Origin: MedAcidi-G1 sp002294285
GTDB taxonomy: Bacteria > Actinomycetota > Acidimicrobiia > Acidimicrobiales > MedAcidi-G1
Assembly: GCA_963999645.1 (NCBI GenBank)
Contig: CAXEUY010000004.1
Span: forward strand, 62,001 to 126,000
Length of the DNA: 64,000 nucleotides
Direction: 5' to 3'
Position numbers and translations under genes: made by a program. The notes below the pieces were generated by a model. That model had not been told where the DNA came from. It did not search any database and worked only from the letters and a program-made list of their open reading frames with translations. Below are positions 26,766 to 36,059 of this stretch, one piece after another (within the stretch, counting starts at the first letter, position 1; each line of letters opens with the position of its first letter).

Positions 26766-27491
26766 ATGACAAGTTTGACTGAATCCAAATACGCAGACGA
26801 AGCAATTCCAGATGAACTCATCCCGGAAAATGTTTCCCCATCCGTATACAGGGTGCTTTCAAACCCAAGGCCCAAGTGGAGAGGTCGGTTACACAGAATT
26901 GCAGGACCGTTAACTCTTATTGCAGGAGTGGTTTTAGCCCTATCTGCACCGGCAGGCCGCGAACGAATAGGAGTACTTCTTTTCGCCGGAGGTGCCTTTG
27001 CCATGTTTTCAACCAGTGCAATAGTCCATTTCCGCCGTTGGAAAGTTTCTCTTTTAGAGGTTTTATTTAGGCTCGACCATGCAGCGATTTTCTTGATGAT
27101 CGCTTCCGGAGCATCATCACTTGCACTTATTGCAATGGATGGAAGTCCTGCCAAATTGATGCTTTGGAGTGTGTGGATAGGAGCAGGAATTGGGATCATG
27201 CTTAGAGTCCTGCCGTTTCACCCTCCTAAAGGTCTCATGAACACATTATTCATATGCCTTGGGTGCCTTCCTTTGATTGTCGCTCCAAGTCTTTTCAGAG
27301 CGATAGATTTTTTCCCAGCTTTTTTCATAGTTCTAGAAGGGATCTTTTATATTGGAGGAGCGCTAATGCTAGGTGCCCAGTGGCCAAAACTTAAACCAAA
27401 AGTTTTTGGGTATCACGAAGTCTGGCATTCTTTAGTAGTGATGGCTGTAGCAGCCCACTTTGGAGCTGTAATACTGATTCTGCATTACTGA
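26766..27491 (+). CDS. Hemolysin III / PAQR-family membrane protein
   Basis: A 241-residue protein with seven hydrophobic helices. The conserved metal-site histidines are visible: one in SAIVHFRRW after helix 2, one in FRLDHAAIFLMI, and the pair in GYHEVWHSLVVMAVAAHF at the end. The family includes bacterial YqfA/HlyIII; proposed roles are ceramidase-like hydrolysis or membrane homeostasis. The name hemolysin is historical. A 40-residue cytosolic N-terminus precedes the first helix. Confidence 0.88.
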   Translation: MTSLTESKYADEAIPDELIPENVSPSVYRVLSNPRPKWRGRLHRIAGPLTLIAGVVLALSAPAGRERIGVLLFAGGAFAMFSTSAIVHFRRWKVSLLEVLFRLDHAAIFLMIASGASSLALIAMDGSPAKLMLWSVWIGAGIGIMLRVLPFHPPKGLMNTLFICLGCLPLIVAPSLFRAIDFFPAFFIVLEGIFYIGGALMLGAQWPKLKPKVFGYHEVWHSLVVMAVAAHFGAVILILHY

Positions 27492-27555
27492 TGCATATGT
27501 GGGCAACGAAGATTATTAGGGGCGAAGATAGTAACTCAAGGTTTGGAGGTTTCGT

Positions 27556-28641
27556 GTGAAAGGGATTGTTTTTAATGGAGAAGAACTTCGATTAGTCGAA
27601 GGTTTAGAAGTTCGTCAACCAGAGGCAGGAGAAGTAAAAGTAAAAATTGTGAACGCAGGTGTCTGCCACAGTGATGTAAGTGTTATAGACGGCACAATAC
27701 CATTCCCAACCCCCGTAGTTCTTGGACATGAAGGGGCTGGAATAGTCACTGAGGTGGGCGATGCAGTTAACTCAGTATCAGTAGGTGATCACGTTGTATT
27801 ATCCACACTAGGTCAATGCGGGGCATGTCCTGCATGTGATGCGGGTCAACCAACTATGTGCAAGGCTACTTTTGGAGCGAGAGATACACCTTTCTCTCTG
27901 GATGGAGAACCACACTACAACTTCGCAAACATTTCTGCTTTTTCAGAAAATGTAGTTGTAAAAGCAAACCAGGCAATCCGAATACCAGAAGATGTTCCAC
28001 TAGACGCAGCATCACTCATAGGGTGCGGTGTTCTTACTGGCTCAGGGGCAGTATTCAACCGAGCCAAGGTCAAACCAGGTGAAAGCGTAGCGGTTGTAGG
28101 TGTCGGAGGAATAGGTTTGAATGTAATCCAAGCTGCAGCAATAGCCGGAGCTAATCCCATAATTGCTATTGACACTAATTCTGAAAAAGGTGATCTAGCC
28201 ATCGATTTTGGAGCTACTGATTTCATTAACGCGACAGACGTGAATACAAATCAGGAAATTCGTAAAATACGCGCTGACGGAGTCTGTTATGTCTTCGAGT
28301 GTGTAGGTTCTAAAGCTCTAATTGAAGAATCAATCGGATACTTGGACTGGGGTGGAACCCTAGTGATACTAGGTGTGCCGCCATTGGGAAGCACAGTTGA
28401 ATTCATGACGGTAGCTGCGTATCTGGATGTGACTATTATGGGGTGCCGTTACGGAACCTCAAGGCCACAAACAGATGTGACACGCATATGCGAACTCTAT
28501 AAGGCAGGCAAATTCAAACTTGATGAACTAGTAAGTCGTGTTTACCCCATGGAGGAAATAAATACACTTTTAGAAGATATGCATGAAGGGCGTCTGGCTA
28601 GAGGTGTATTAGACGTATGTTCCATTAACGACAATTATTGA
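27556..28641 (+). CDS. Zinc-dependent alcohol dehydrogenase (MDR superfamily)
   Basis: A 361-residue medium-chain dehydrogenase. Catalytic zinc ligands are in GVCHSDVSV and LGHEGAGIV, structural zinc cysteines in CGACPACDAGQPTMC, and the NAD Rossmann motif is VGVGGIGLN. It resembles actinobacterial class III-like alcohol dehydrogenases. GTG at 27556 follows a strong GGAGGT. The substrate alcohol is unknown. Confidence 0.92.
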   Translation: MKGIVFNGEELRLVEGLEVRQPEAGEVKVKIVNAGVCHSDVSVIDGTIPFPTPVVLGHEGAGIVTEVGDAVNSVSVGDHVVLSTLGQCGACPACDAGQPTMCKATFGARDTPFSLDGEPHYNFANISAFSENVVVKANQAIRIPEDVPLDAASLIGCGVLTGSGAVFNRAKVKPGESVAVVGVGGIGLNVIQAAAIAGANPIIAIDTNSEKGDLAIDFGATDFINATDVNTNQEIRKIRADGVCYVFECVGSKALIEESIGYLDWGGTLVILGVPPLGSTVEFMTVAAYLDVTIMGCRYGTSRPQTDVTRICELYKAGKFKLDELVSRVYPMEEINTLLEDMHEGRLARGVLDVCSINDNY

Positions 28642-28677
28642 TGCACGTTCTCATTTTGAGAAGTACTGTCGGTACTG

Positions 28678-29052
28678 ATGCGCAGATTTTCCATATTGAT
28701 AGTTGTTGCCTTGTCGGCTTTAGCGTGCGCCGAAACAGAACCAACTAAACCAGGACAAGCAAGAAATTGTGAAGAACTGATAAAAATTGGCAGAAATTCA
28801 GCAGAATTGGTTCTAGATCAAATCGACGAAAAAGAATTTGAAGAAATGCAAGAAGAGGAAGTTAAGGCAGTTATAAATCTGATCAATGATCTATCACAAA
28901 AAGAAAAATTTCTTACTAGGTCTGAAGAACTAAATTGTAGTGAGCAAGAACTAGAAAAAGCCGCCTGTCTTGCTTACCAGGGGCTATCACAAAAAGCTCG
29001 CGGAGATATTACAAGAGAGTATTTGAGGCCTTATTTTGAGGCTTGCAGTTAA
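28678..29052 (+). CDS. Small lipoprotein, unknown function
   Basis: A 124-residue protein with a signal peptide (MRRFSILIVV) and lipobox LSALAC, so the mature chain begins near Cys17 and is membrane anchored. The rest is charged and helical, with acidic stretches (EEMQEEE), and five cysteines in total. I recognise no domain. Two small hairpins precede it (TTCTCA/TGAGAA at 28648-28662 and AGTAC/GTACT at 28662-28676), the second ending one base before the ATG. Confidence 0.65.
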   Translation: MRRFSILIVVALSALACAETEPTKPGQARNCEELIKIGRNSAELVLDQIDEKEFEEMQEEEVKAVINLINDLSQKEKFLTRSEELNCSEQELEKAACLAYQGLSQKARGDITREYLRPYFEACS

Positions 29053-29124
29053 AGTGAAAATTATAAAAAAGTCTTCATTGTTGCGCCCCATAGGCTCTAG
29101 ATTCGATTTAGTGAATGTAAGGAA

Positions 29125-30333
29125 ATGAACACAATGACAAAGAAACGTATATCGGACAGAATTGCCTCGATTTCAGAATCTGCCACCATGGCAGTGACGA
29201 ATAAAGCGAGAGAGCTGAAAGCGGCAGGTGAACCAGTAATTGGATTTGGTGCAGGTGAACCCGATTTCCCAACGCCTGATCACATTGTCGAAGCCGCGGT
29301 AGCTGCATGTCGCGAGCCTTCAAATCACCGTTATGGACCTGCTTCTGGTCTTCCCGAGCTACGTGAAGCATTAGTGGATAAAACTGAACGAGATTCAAAA
29401 TGGAGACCTGAGACCGCACAAATACTTATAACAAATGGCGGAAAACACGCTGTATATAACTCATGTGCCGTTTTGATCGACCCTGGAGACGAAGTTTTAC
29501 TACCCGCTCCGTACTGGACCACTTACCCCGAAGCTATAGCTCTGGCAGGAGGAACTACAGTCGAAGTTCCAACTAGTATCGACTCGGAATTCAAAGTAAC
29601 AGTTGAACAGCTTGAAGCAGCTACTACATCATCGACAAAAGCTCTCTTTTTCGTTTCACCCTCAAATCCAACAGGAGCGGTTTACTCAGCTGAAGAAATG
29701 GTTGCAATTGGAAGATGGGCAATTGAAAAAGGAATTTGGATCATCACAGACGAAATTTACGAACACCTGACCTACGATGACCACGAGCATCACTCGATTA
29801 GAGCACTGCTTCCAGAAATTGAAGATCAGTGTTTGATAGTAAATGGCGTAGCGAAGACTTATGCCATGACAGGATGGAGAGTCGGATGGATGATCGGTCC
29901 CGCGGACGTTATTTCTGCTGCTGGAAACCATCAGTCACATGCCACATCAAATGTTGCAAACATTTCACAACGAGCTGCTTTAGCGGCGGTCAGTGGAGGT
30001 CTTGAAGATGTTATTAAGATGCGAGAATCGTTTGACCGTCGACGAAAAATGATGAACGAAATGCTGTCAGCAATTGAGGGAGTTGAGGTTTTGGCGCCCC
30101 AGGGTGCCTTCTACGCTTTTCCTGATTTTTCAGCATTCTACGATCGAGACATAGCTGGTAAAAAAGCTCATAACACTCTTGAGTTAGCTGCCATTATTTT
30201 AGAGGAGGCAAAAGTAGCTATAGTCCCAGGTGAAGCCTTCGGGTCGCCAGGTTACGCAAGGTTATCTTTTGCCCTTGGAGATGCAGACCTGGAAGAGGGT
30301 CTTACTCGGTTAGCTCAACTGCTGAATAGCTAA
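29125..30333 (+). CDS. Class I pyridoxal-phosphate aminotransferase (aspartate type)
   Basis: A 402-residue fold-type I aminotransferase: GFGAGEPDFPTPDHI, YGPASGLPELREA, the SNPTGAV motif, and the PLP Lys in NGVAKTYAMTGWRVGW; the Arg that binds the alpha-carboxylate is in ARLSFA. It most resembles bacterial Ib-subgroup aspartate aminotransferases. Two ATGs nine bases apart are possible starts; an AAGG site fits the second about as well as the first. Confidence 0.92.
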   Translation: MNTMTKKRISDRIASISESATMAVTNKARELKAAGEPVIGFGAGEPDFPTPDHIVEAAVAACREPSNHRYGPASGLPELREALVDKTERDSKWRPETAQILITNGGKHAVYNSCAVLIDPGDEVLLPAPYWTTYPEAIALAGGTTVEVPTSIDSEFKVTVEQLEAATTSSTKALFFVSPSNPTGAVYSAEEMVAIGRWAIEKGIWIITDEIYEHLTYDDHEHHSIRALLPEIEDQCLIVNGVAKTYAMTGWRVGWMIGPADVISAAGNHQSHATSNVANISQRAALAAVSGGLEDVIKMRESFDRRRKMMNEMLSAIEGVEVLAPQGAFYAFPDFSAFYDRDIAGKKAHNTLELAAIILEEAKVAIVPGEAFGSPGYARLSFALGDADLEEGLTRLAQLLNS

Positions 30334-30336
30334 GAC

Positions 30337-32256
30337 ATGACAACTGCCAAACCTTGTGGAACATGGCATTCCGTCATCACATCAGAAATGCTGGTTGGTG
30401 GAGCTGTAAGACTCGGTGAAGTGATAACGGATGGCGAAGACGTCTGGTGGGCTGAATCACGACCAGATGAGGGTGGAAGAACAGTTCTAGTACGTAATGG
30501 AAAAGATCAACTAGATAAAAACTCCAACGTTAGAACACTTGTCCATGAATACGGAGGGGGAGCTTGGTGGGTTAAAAACCGAACTCTCATTTTCAGTCAA
30601 TACTCAGATCAACGTTTATACATGTTTGAAGAATCATGTGATTTGGTTCCATTGACTCCTGAAACCGAAGAAGGAAAAAGCGCTAGATATGCCGATGGCC
30701 GAATAACAGAAAACGGGAAATGGTATGTATGCGTAAGAGAACTACACGACCTCAATAAAAAGGAGCCATCAAATGAGATTGTTGCCGTCCCAACGGACGG
30801 CTCTCAGCAAATAAAAATCTTAGTTTCAGGACCTGACTTCGTATCTTCTCCCAGAGTCGCTAAAGATTGTGGAAAAATTGCGTGGATCCAATGGAACCAT
30901 CCAAACATGCCTTGGGACAGCACGGAACTTTGTATCGCCTCAATAGACGAGATGGAGATTTCAGATCAAAAGGTTGTTGCATCCGAGGGAGAGTCTTTTT
31001 TCCAACCTGAATGGGATGATGAAGGAAACCTGTACGTCGTAAGCGACAGAAATAACTGGTGGAACCTTTTTCGAGTTGACGAAACAAAAGAAGAAATTGA
31101 TTTAATGCCGTTAACTAACGTCGAAGCAGAAATAGGTTTACCACAATGGGTTTTCGGCCAGTCGAGATATGCACTAGTTGATGGTGAAATCTGGTTTGTT
31201 GCAAGAGAAGCCGGTTTAGACAAGCTGATGACGCTTTCAAACAATGGGCAAGTTGAACACGTAAAACTTGACGCAACTGAAATCGAATCTGTAAAAAGTT
31301 ATCGCAATGGAATAGTTGCGACCGTTAGTTCATGGAAGTCGGAATCTTCAGTCATGTTTATCAGCAGAGAAGGAACTGAGTCATTTAGTGAACTTCGCGA
31401 TCTGAAAATAGACGAGAAATGGTTTCCAGTCCCAGAAGCTTTTACTTACGAAACTTCAGATAATGAAAAAGCTCATGCTCTTTTCTATTCACCCACAAAT
31501 CCCGACTATAAAGTTAGCGAAACAGAATACCCGCCGCTCATAGTCATGGCTCACGGGGGCCCGACAGGAGCAGCGAGAAGACAGATGCAACTTTCTATCG
31601 CTTATTGGACAAGTAGAGGGTTCGGTGTTGCTGATATTGATTATCGAGGTTCTACAGGGTACGGAAGATCATACAGACATCGTTTAAATGACAACTGGGG
31701 ATTAGCTGATGTAGAAGACTGCGTAGCTGCAGCAAAGCATCTCGTCAGCCAAAAGAAAGTAGACGAAACGAGACTGGCAATCAAGGGAGGTAGCGCAGGA
31801 GGGTTCACAGTTCTCGCAGCACTAACATTTCACAACACTTTTACAGCAGGAGCTAGCAGGTATGGGATTGCCGACCTCGCGGTGCTGGCACAAGATACAC
31901 ACAAATTTGAATCCCGATACCTAGATCGACTAGTAGGCAGGTGGCCTGAAGACAAAGAAATATATGAGCAGAGGTCACCCATTCACCATGTCGAACAACT
32001 TTCGACCCCAATGGTAATCCTCCAAGGACTGGAAGATCCGATAGTCCCACCCAATCAGGCTCGTTTAATGGCACAAAAACTAAAAGAAAATGAAATACCT
32101 CACGCGGTTATTGAATTTTCAGATGAAGGTCACGGATTTCGAAAAGCCCCCAATATAACAAGGGCCATTGAATCAGAACTGGCTTTTTTCGCCCGGATCT
32201 TTGATTTCACCCCATCTGATGAACTTCCTGAGATCCAGATTGAAAACAAAATTTGA
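30337..32256 (+). CDS. S9-family (prolyl oligopeptidase-like) serine peptidase
   Basis: A 639-residue protein with an N-terminal beta-propeller-like half and a C-terminal alpha/beta-hydrolase domain. The catalytic triad reads Ser486 in GGSAGGF, Asp567 in LEDPIVPP and His599 in DEGHGF. VMAHGGPTGAARR marks the oxyanion region. No signal peptide is seen, so it is probably cytoplasmic and cleaves short peptides. It starts three bases after the aminotransferase. Confidence 0.92.
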   Translation: MTTAKPCGTWHSVITSEMLVGGAVRLGEVITDGEDVWWAESRPDEGGRTVLVRNGKDQLDKNSNVRTLVHEYGGGAWWVKNRTLIFSQYSDQRLYMFEESCDLVPLTPETEEGKSARYADGRITENGKWYVCVRELHDLNKKEPSNEIVAVPTDGSQQIKILVSGPDFVSSPRVAKDCGKIAWIQWNHPNMPWDSTELCIASIDEMEISDQKVVASEGESFFQPEWDDEGNLYVVSDRNNWWNLFRVDETKEEIDLMPLTNVEAEIGLPQWVFGQSRYALVDGEIWFVAREAGLDKLMTLSNNGQVEHVKLDATEIESVKSYRNGIVATVSSWKSESSVMFISREGTESFSELRDLKIDEKWFPVPEAFTYETSDNEKAHALFYSPTNPDYKVSETEYPPLIVMAHGGPTGAARRQMQLSIAYWTSRGFGVADIDYRGSTGYGRSYRHRLNDNWGLADVEDCVAAAKHLVSQKKVDETRLAIKGGSAGGFTVLAALTFHNTFTAGASRYGIADLAVLAQDTHKFESRYLDRLVGRWPEDKEIYEQRSPIHHVEQLSTPMVILQGLEDPIVPPNQARLMAQKLKENEIPHAVIEFSDEGHGFRKAPNITRAIESELAFFARIFDFTPSDELPEIQIENKI

Positions 32257-32272
32257 ACCAAAATAAAAAAGT

Positions 32273-32303
32273 TTGCTTACCTTCAGACAATAATGATTAG
32301 AAT
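32273..32303 (+). promoter_or_regulatory. Putative promoter of the leu leader
   Basis: TAGAAT at 32298-32303 matches the -10 consensus at five of six bases and ends seven bases before the leader ATG at 32311, so transcription would begin at or next to that ATG. TTGCTT at 32273-32278 is a possible -35, though 19 bases away. The same -10-to-ATG arrangement occurs before ilvBNC. Confidence 0.5.
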
Positions 32304-32310
32304 GGAAGTT

Positions 32311-32343
32311 ATGGAGACGAAGAACCTTCTATTGCTTATGTAG
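32311..32343 (+). CDS. Leader peptide of the leuACD attenuator
   Basis: A ten-codon ORF reads METKNLLLLM and stops at TAG 32341-32343. Four consecutive Leu codons (CTT CTA TTG CTT), just before the stop, are the classic sign of a leucine attenuator. An in-frame ATG at 32302 would give three extra residues but overlaps the -10. No Shine-Dalgarno is seen; leaderless translation is likely. The last base of the stop starts the next hairpin. Confidence 0.8.
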   Translation: METKNLLLLM

Positions 32344-32371
32344 GACGGACGTCACATAGACGCGTTCGTCC
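32343..32371 (+). promoter_or_regulatory. Leader hairpin after the leu leader peptide
   Basis: GGACGGACG (32343-32351) pairs with CGTTCGTCC (32363-32371) over nine positions with one G-U pair; the loop is 11 nt, the same size as in the ilv leader. A ribosome held at the Leu codons would cover the left arm. GACGAA in the leader ORF (32316-32321) can alternatively pair with TTCGTC (32365-32370), a possible switch, but this is inference. Confidence 0.65.
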
Positions 32372-32372
32372 C

Positions 32373-32403
32373 ACCTCCTGAGCCAAAGGCCGGGAGGTTT
32401 TTT
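32373..32403 (+). terminator. Intrinsic terminator (attenuator) before leuA
   Basis: ACCTCCTG (32373-32380) pairs with CGGGAGGT (32391-32398), one pair being T-G; an inner GCC/GGC stem with an AAA loop continues it past a bulged A. The T-run at 32398-32403 follows directly. It lies 40 bases before leuA, so it acts as an attenuator and not as the end of the upstream peptidase gene. Confidence 0.82.
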
Positions 32404-32443
32404 ACTTTTTAGGCAACAGCAAGATAAACAATGGAGAACAGAA

Positions 32444-34018
32444 ATGAGCAATGAAACTGCTAAGGAAAAAGTGGTTATTTTTGACACTACTTTGCGAGAT
32501 GGTGAGCAATCACCCGGCATCTCACTTGACGTGGGGGAAAAACTTGAAATCGCAGGACAACTTGCTCGACTGGGAGTCGATTACATCGAAGCAGGTTTTC
32601 CCATAGCAAGCCAAGGTGACTTTGACGCTGTCCACGCAATAGCATCTAATGTAAGCGGACCAGTAATTTGCGGGCTTTCGCGCACAAGCTATAAAGATAT
32701 TGATCGTTGTTGGGAAGCTATAGAACCCGCAGAAAAAAGAAGAATTCATACATTTATAGCTACGAGCCCAACTCATATGGAACACAAGTTAAAAATGACT
32801 CCAGAGCAAGTGCTATCTGAGGCCGCCTCTGCAGTCGGCAGAGCAAGAGAATATACAGATGATGTTGAATTCAGCCCTGAGGACGCATCTAGGTCAGATT
32901 TCGATTTCATGTGTGATGTTCTACAAGCTGCGGTTGATAACGGAGCAGGAACACTAAATATTCCAGACACTGTTGGGTACGCGACACCCCATGAATGGGC
33001 TGACAGGATTAAATCAATAAGAGAAAGAGTTAAGGGAGATTACATAATCAGTACCCACTGCCATAATGACCTCGGTTTGGCGGTTGCTAACTCTTTGGCG
33101 GCTGTTGTATCAGGAGCCCGCCAAGTCGAATGCACAATAAACGGAATTGGAGAAAGAGCAGGAAATGCTGCTATGGAGGAGATCGTAATGACACTCCGAA
33201 CTCGTCCAGACATATATCCAAATCTTGAAGTAGGAATTGAAACAGAAGAATTAGCGCGTTCGAGTCGGATGGTCAGCCGGCTAACCGGATATCCAGTCCA
33301 ATACAACAAAGCTGTCGTCGGAAGAAATGCCTTCGCGCATGAGTCAGGCATACATCAACATGGCGTGCTCAATGAAAGAACGACTTATGAAATAATGGAT
33401 CCTTCAGTAGTAGGCCAGGACGGCAGCAAACTAGTGCTAGGAAAACACTCCGGACGAGCAGCATTCAAAGATGCACTTTCAAAAATGGGCCTTGACATAC
33501 AGGGGGACGCATTGAACGGCGCTTTTGCTCGCTTTAAAGAGCTAGCAGATCGTAAAGTTCAACTCAGTGATGCAGATTTGGAAGCCCTCGTTGCAGAAGA
33601 AGTGGGCAGTTCAATTGAAAATTCTTATGAGCTAGTAACACTCGATGTAAAAGGCGGCAATGCTAATACTCCCACTGCGGAGGTCATTTTAAAATCTGAT
33701 GGAGCACAGATAAATGCAACATCAGAGGGAGATGGAATGGTTGATGCCGCTTGTACAGCTATAAAAAAAGCTACAGGTATAGAAGGACGCCTAACAGATT
33801 ACAGCGTGAATTCAGTGACCGGTGGAGTTGACGCATTAGCAGACGTAGCACTTTCTTTTGAAAGTGCGGACGGACTAAAAGTGTCAGGTAGAGGTTTGTC
33901 TACAGATGTTGTTGAGGCTTCCGCTAGAGCATTTATTTCAGCTCTAAACAAAGTAGTTCGGGTTCGCAATACTGGCGAAAACCCGCAAGCGGTGGATCGT
34001 CCGGGTCATATCGGTTAA
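32444..34018 (+). CDS. leuA: 2-isopropylmalate synthase
   Basis: A 524-residue protein of the LeuA1 (E. coli-like) length, shorter than the actinobacterial LeuA2 form of about 600. DTTLRDGEQSPG begins at residue 14; the metal-binding HxH is in STHCHNDLGLAV; the linker has HESGIHQHG; the C-terminal regulatory domain (about 390-500), with GGVDALADV, binds leucine. It condenses acetyl-CoA with 2-ketoisovalerate, the first leucine-specific step. GGAGA lies before the ATG. It is first gene of leuACD. Confidence 0.96.
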   Translation: MSNETAKEKVVIFDTTLRDGEQSPGISLDVGEKLEIAGQLARLGVDYIEAGFPIASQGDFDAVHAIASNVSGPVICGLSRTSYKDIDRCWEAIEPAEKRRIHTFIATSPTHMEHKLKMTPEQVLSEAASAVGRAREYTDDVEFSPEDASRSDFDFMCDVLQAAVDNGAGTLNIPDTVGYATPHEWADRIKSIRERVKGDYIISTHCHNDLGLAVANSLAAVVSGARQVECTINGIGERAGNAAMEEIVMTLRTRPDIYPNLEVGIETEELARSSRMVSRLTGYPVQYNKAVVGRNAFAHESGIHQHGVLNERTTYEIMDPSVVGQDGSKLVLGKHSGRAAFKDALSKMGLDIQGDALNGAFARFKELADRKVQLSDADLEALVAEEVGSSIENSYELVTLDVKGGNANTPTAEVILKSDGAQINATSEGDGMVDAACTAIKKATGIEGRLTDYSVNSVTGGVDALADVALSFESADGLKVSGRGLSTDVVEASARAFISALNKVVRVRNTGENPQAVDRPGHIG

Positions 34019-34041
34019 TAAAGGTAGAATGGAAAACTTCT

Positions 34042-35448
34042 ATGTCAGGAAAAACACTTAGTCAAAAAGTTTGGGAACGTCACGTAGTGCACCGAGATGA
34101 AACAGGTTCGGATCTACTCTTCATAGATTTACATCTTGTTCATGAAGTCACTTCCCCTCAAGCTTTTGATGGTTTACGACTAGCAGGCAGAGGAGTTCTT
34201 CGTCCTGATTTAACAGTTGCGACTGAAGATCACAATGTTCCAACCTCTGATATTGACAAACCCATTGCTGACCCTGTCAGCCGCAAACAAGTAGAAACTT
34301 TAAGAAAAAACTGTTCCGAATTTGATATACGACTTTTTTCGATGGGTGATGAAGGCCAAGGAATTGTTCATGTAATAGGACCAGAAATGGGCCTGACACT
34401 CCCTGGGATGACTGTTGTTTGCGGTGACAGTCATACAAGTACCCACGGGGCATTTGGCGCGCTTGCATTCGGAATTGGGACAAGTGAAGTTGAACATGTT
34501 CTGGCAACGCAAACACTTCCTCAAACAGAGCCAGGAACTCTAGCAGTAACAGTTGATGGGAAACTTCCTGAAGGGAGTACAGCTAAAGATGTAATTCTTG
34601 CAATCGTAGGAGAGTTAGGGACAGGAGGTGGAATAGGAAAAATTATTGAGTACAGAGGTGAAGTGATACGGAATCTTTCAATGGAAGGAAGGATGACAGT
34701 TTGCAATATGTCCATAGAAGCCGGAGCTAAAGCAGGATTAATTGCACCAGACGAAACAACTTTTGACTACTTAAAGGGAAGGACATACAGTCCGAATGAA
34801 AGCCAGTGGGAAAAAGCTGTAGAAGACTGGAAGCTATTGGCTTCTGACACAGATGCAAAATTTGATCAAGAAGTAGTTCTAGATGGAAACAACATTTCAC
34901 CCCACGTGACTTGGGGAACGAACCCTGGTCAAGTAGCCCCAATAAATGGTTCGATTCCAGACCCTGAGCAATTCTCGGAACCCGCGCAACAAGAGTCAGC
35001 AAGAAGAGCACTCGAATATATGGGAATTACAGCTGGAACTAAAATCTCCGAAATTCCGGTAAACACAGTTTTTATTGGATCTTGCACGAATAGCCGTATA
35101 GAGGATCTTAGAGAAGCTGCAAAAGTTGCTCAAGGAAAACAAGTTGCATCTGGAGTTAGAACTCTCGTAGTGCCAGGATCTGGTTCTGTAAAGGCTCAGG
35201 CTGAATCAGAGGGTTTGCATGAAATATTCCGAGAGGCTGGATTCGATTGGAGAGAACCCGGTTGCTCTATGTGTCTAGCGATGAACCCAGACAAACTCCA
35301 AAAAGATGAACGTTGCGCAAGTACAAGTAACCGCAACTTTGAGGGCCGTCAAGGGCGAGGCGGAAGAACACACTTGGTGTCACCAGCTGTTGCAGCAGCT
35401 ACAGCTATCGCAGGGACCTTTGCAGTACCAGATGATTTAGTGGGATAA
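34042..35448 (+). CDS. leuC: 3-isopropylmalate dehydratase large subunit
   Basis: A 468-residue aconitase-family protein with the [4Fe-4S] cysteines in IGSCTNSR and EPGCSMCLAMN, plus VCGDSHTSTHGAFG and TSNRNFEGRQGRGGRTHLVSP. With LeuD it isomerises 2-isopropylmalate to 3-isopropylmalate. It starts 23 bases after leuA. Confidence 0.97.
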   Translation: MSGKTLSQKVWERHVVHRDETGSDLLFIDLHLVHEVTSPQAFDGLRLAGRGVLRPDLTVATEDHNVPTSDIDKPIADPVSRKQVETLRKNCSEFDIRLFSMGDEGQGIVHVIGPEMGLTLPGMTVVCGDSHTSTHGAFGALAFGIGTSEVEHVLATQTLPQTEPGTLAVTVDGKLPEGSTAKDVILAIVGELGTGGGIGKIIEYRGEVIRNLSMEGRMTVCNMSIEAGAKAGLIAPDETTFDYLKGRTYSPNESQWEKAVEDWKLLASDTDAKFDQEVVLDGNNISPHVTWGTNPGQVAPINGSIPDPEQFSEPAQQESARRALEYMGITAGTKISEIPVNTVFIGSCTNSRIEDLREAAKVAQGKQVASGVRTLVVPGSGSVKAQAESEGLHEIFREAGFDWREPGCSMCLAMNPDKLQKDERCASTSNRNFEGRQGRGGRTHLVSPAVAAATAIAGTFAVPDDLVG

Positions 35449-35462
35449 GGAAGGAAACAATA

Positions 35463-36059
35463 GTGGAACCAGTAGAAATAGTTTTCGGCACAGCTCTACC
35501 ATTGAACCGTTCCGATATAGACACTGATCAAATAATCCCAAGTGACTGGCTTAAAAGAGTTGAGAGAACAGGTTTCGATCGAGGACTATTTAGTGAGTGG
35601 AGAGACGATCCATCATTTGTGCTAAATGATGAACGTTTCACAGAAGCAACGATCCTCGTAGCAGGAGCGAACTTTGGAACCGGATCGTCTAGAGAACACG
35701 CTGTTTGGGCTATTCAACAATACGGATTCAAAGCAGTAATTTCGCCGCGTTTTGCAGACATTTTTAGAAACAACTGCACGAAAAATGGTTTAGTTCCAGT
35801 TCAAGTGTCAGCCGAAATCGGCGAAGAACTACTTAGATCGGTAGAGAGCAATCCTGAATTAGTCATTACTGTAGATGTTTCAAAACGTGTTCTTGAAGTT
35901 CCTGATTTGAATATCTCTTGCAGTTTTCCTCTTGAAGACGCAGTGCAAGAGAGGTTTCTAAAAGGTCTCGATGATATTGGAATCACAATGAAATACGAAT
36001 CGGAGATTCACGAATATCAACAACAAAGACCAGATTGGTTGCCTTCTATCAGTGCTTAA
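35463..36059 (+). CDS. leuD: 3-isopropylmalate dehydratase small subunit
   Basis: A 198-residue swivel-domain protein with RSDIDTDQIIPSDWLKR, FGTGSSREHAVWA and FRNNCTKNGL, standard LeuD blocks. The start is GTG, 14 bases after leuC, with AGGAAGG upstream. It is the last leucine gene in the window; leuB is not here. Its end overlaps the start of the next gene by eight bases. Confidence 0.96.
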   Translation: MEPVEIVFGTALPLNRSDIDTDQIIPSDWLKRVERTGFDRGLFSEWRDDPSFVLNDERFTEATILVAGANFGTGSSREHAVWAIQQYGFKAVISPRFADIFRNNCTKNGLVPVQVSAEIGEELLRSVESNPELVITVDVSKRVLEVPDLNISCSFPLEDAVQERFLKGLDDIGITMKYESEIHEYQQQRPDWLPSISA

